DNA of 64,000 nt from Bacteroidota bacterium (lineage in GTDB: Bacteria > Bacteroidota > JABWAT01), in NCBI GenBank assembly GCA_017303995.1, contig JAFLBE010000002.1, positions 1 to 64,000 on the forward strand. Direction: 5' to 3'. Position numbers and translations under genes: made by a program. Below are positions 63,009 through 64,000 of this stretch, one piece after another. The stretch's first letter is position 1, and the number at the start of each line of letters is the position of its first letter. Under the pieces are notes generated by a model. That model ran no database searches. It was not told where the DNA came from and saw only the letters and a program-made list of their open reading frames with translations.

Positions 63009-64000
63009 ATGAATTTTCCTTTCTGGCAAGCTGGTGATGGTTTTTTTGGTCTGCTTTTTATTCTGACCAAAACCCTTTTTACACTGACAACTCTTTCTGC
63101 ATTTGGTGCCGGTGTTTTTCTTGCACTTGGTGAAAAGAATCCGCTTTTCGATTCCCATTCAGGGTACCGTGAATTCATGAAGAAATTTACCGGGTTTGTT
63201 TTATTTGTTGTAACCGTTCTGGGCACGGTTTCTTATTCTGCACTTTGGATAATTTACATTCTGACGGCTCCTGCAACTCTAAGTACAATTGTACACGAAT
63301 TTGTTTGGGTCTGGATATTACAGGGCTTTGCTTATCTGCTTGAAGTAGGATCCCTTTTTGTACTTTATTCTACCTTTAATAAAGTTCACAAAGAAAATCA
63401 TGTTGATCTTGCCTGGAGTTTTGCAATTCTTTCGTTAATTACGCTGATCATTTCGAATGCAACCTTAAGTTTTCAGCAAACTCCCGGTCATTGGCTTAAC
63501 ACACTAAAATTTGAAGATGCCTGGTTTAATGCTTCTTACCTTGCATCTCTCTCTGTAAGAATTCTGGTTTCTGTTCAAACTGGCGGAATTCTAGCCTTGC
63601 TTGTAATTTCAACACTTGATAAGGGGAAATTGAAAACAGAGGTTGCTTCTCATGCTGCTTCGTTTGTGATTTATCCGTTCATTCTGCTTCCTTTTGCAAC
63701 TTTATGGTTTTTAGCAACTATTGACCCTGGAATGGTTGATTACCTTGCTGCTGGTTTCAGTGGCGTTGAAGAAGGAAATCTCTCAGTTTTAACGCGATTT
63801 GTATTTCTTGCGGTATTTTCTGCTGTATCAGTTTTTATTTTTACCCTTCTGGGCGCAGTTTTAAATGCTGACGGATTCAAAAGGTCTATGGGATTCTGGT
63901 TGGTTATTCTTGCTTTTACTGCAGCAGGTTCAACGGAATTTGTAAGAACCCTACTTGGAAACCCGTATGCAATTGCGGGGTATATGTACAATAACGGCAT
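63009..64000 (+). CDS. Multi-pass membrane protein, cytochrome bd subunit I-like (cut by window end)
   Basis: An open frame from ATG 63009, following TTTCGGGAG by about 10 bases, runs to the window end (330 codons, no stop). It has about eight spans. FTGFVLFVVTVLGTVSYSAL and VWVWILQGFAYLLEVGSLFV resemble the CydA helices around its conserved Glu residues (one is Gln here). VRILVSVQTGGILALLVIS resembles the heme b558 helix, with Arg in place of His. EFVRTLLGNPYAIAGYMYNN near the end resembles the segment that precedes a fused cytochrome c in some CydA-like proteins. Whether such a domain follows cannot be seen here. Confidence 0.55.
   Translation, partial: MNFPFWQAGDGFFGLLFILTKTLFTLTTLSAFGAGVFLALGEKNPLFDSHSGYREFMKKFTGFVLFVVTVLGTVSYSALWIIYILTAPATLSTIVHEFVWVWILQGFAYLLEVGSLFVLYSTFNKVHKENHVDLAWSFAILSLITLIISNATLSFQQTPGHWLNTLKFEDAWFNASYLASLSVRILVSVQTGGILALLVISTLDKGKLKTEVASHAASFVIYPFILLPFATLWFLATIDPGMVDYLAAGFSGVEEGNLSVLTRFVFLAVFSAVSVFIFTLLGAVLNADGFKRSMGFWLVILAFTAAGSTEFVRTLLGNPYAIAGYMYNNG

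Noticed and set aside
1-64000. CRISPR arrays, tRNA or rRNA genes, insertion sequences or phage genes
   Set aside because: No repeat-spacer pattern, cloverleaf, transposase or integrase was seen; the window is dense with ordinary chromosomal genes.

Overview
The window is about 64 kb of an AT-rich chromosome from a Gram-negative bacterium of the FCB group. I place it near the Ignavibacteriota, Calditrichota or KSB1-type lineages rather than classical Bacteroidia, but gene content alone cannot fix the phylum. The evidence is type IX secretion (T9SS) style C-terminal sorting domains, a PorV/PorQ-family protein, a TonB-dependent receptor with a carboxypeptidase-regulatory-like N-terminus, two GWxTD-domain proteins, a lipid A type acyltransferase, a YtxJ-family bacilliredoxin and promoter-like sites of the Bacteroidetes form TAnnTTTG. 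No tRNA, rRNA, insertion sequence, phage gene or CRISPR array was seen. Coding density is very high.

Region 1 (1-14733): the end of tuf, then the fused S10-spc-alpha ribosomal protein superoperon from rpsJ to rplQ with secY, map, infA and rpoA, closed by a strong terminator. A promoter-like site and a structured leader interrupt it before rplB. Five of the ten 30S genes start with TTG, while none of the sixteen 50S genes do. Region 2 (14803-18199): GTPase engB, a class V aminotransferase and a long-form serA, likely making serine. Region 3 (18206-31136): a very large secreted subtilisin-like protease on the minus strand, then a plus-strand set of lipoprotein, TonB-dependent receptor, large T9SS-type secreted protein and PorV-like protein. 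Region 4 (31152-38298): envelope genes, namely two GWxTD proteins, an LpxL-like acyltransferase, a DUF3108 protein, a CPBP membrane protease, a zinc-ribbon/DUF2007 protein and cdsA.

Region 5 (38302-53952): a complete chemosensory system running directly on from cdsA. It has two CheW-like proteins, three receptors with a variant signalling tip, CheB, CheR with a TPR-like tail, a lone Hpt, a 1067-residue CheA with three Hpt domains and its own receiver, and two receiver-GAF output proteins. The second output protein ends in a class III cyclase fold that has lost its metal-binding aspartates. No flagellar gene is present, so the output is probably not flagellar. This is the best candidate here for an undescribed signalling system.

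Region 6 (53949-64000): a bacilliredoxin, then aerobic respiration genes. These are SCO1, an A2-type caa3 oxidase in the order I-III-IV-II with heme O synthase, a small cytochrome c, and a Rieske/cytochrome b pair with low-potential, menaquinol-type features. The Rieske/cytochrome b pair is bracketed by two multi-pass membrane proteins that look like cytochrome bd subunit I but seem to lack its heme ligands. The second of these runs off the window, and no cytochrome c1 is seen. Together they suggest a non-canonical complex III feeding a caa3 oxidase.
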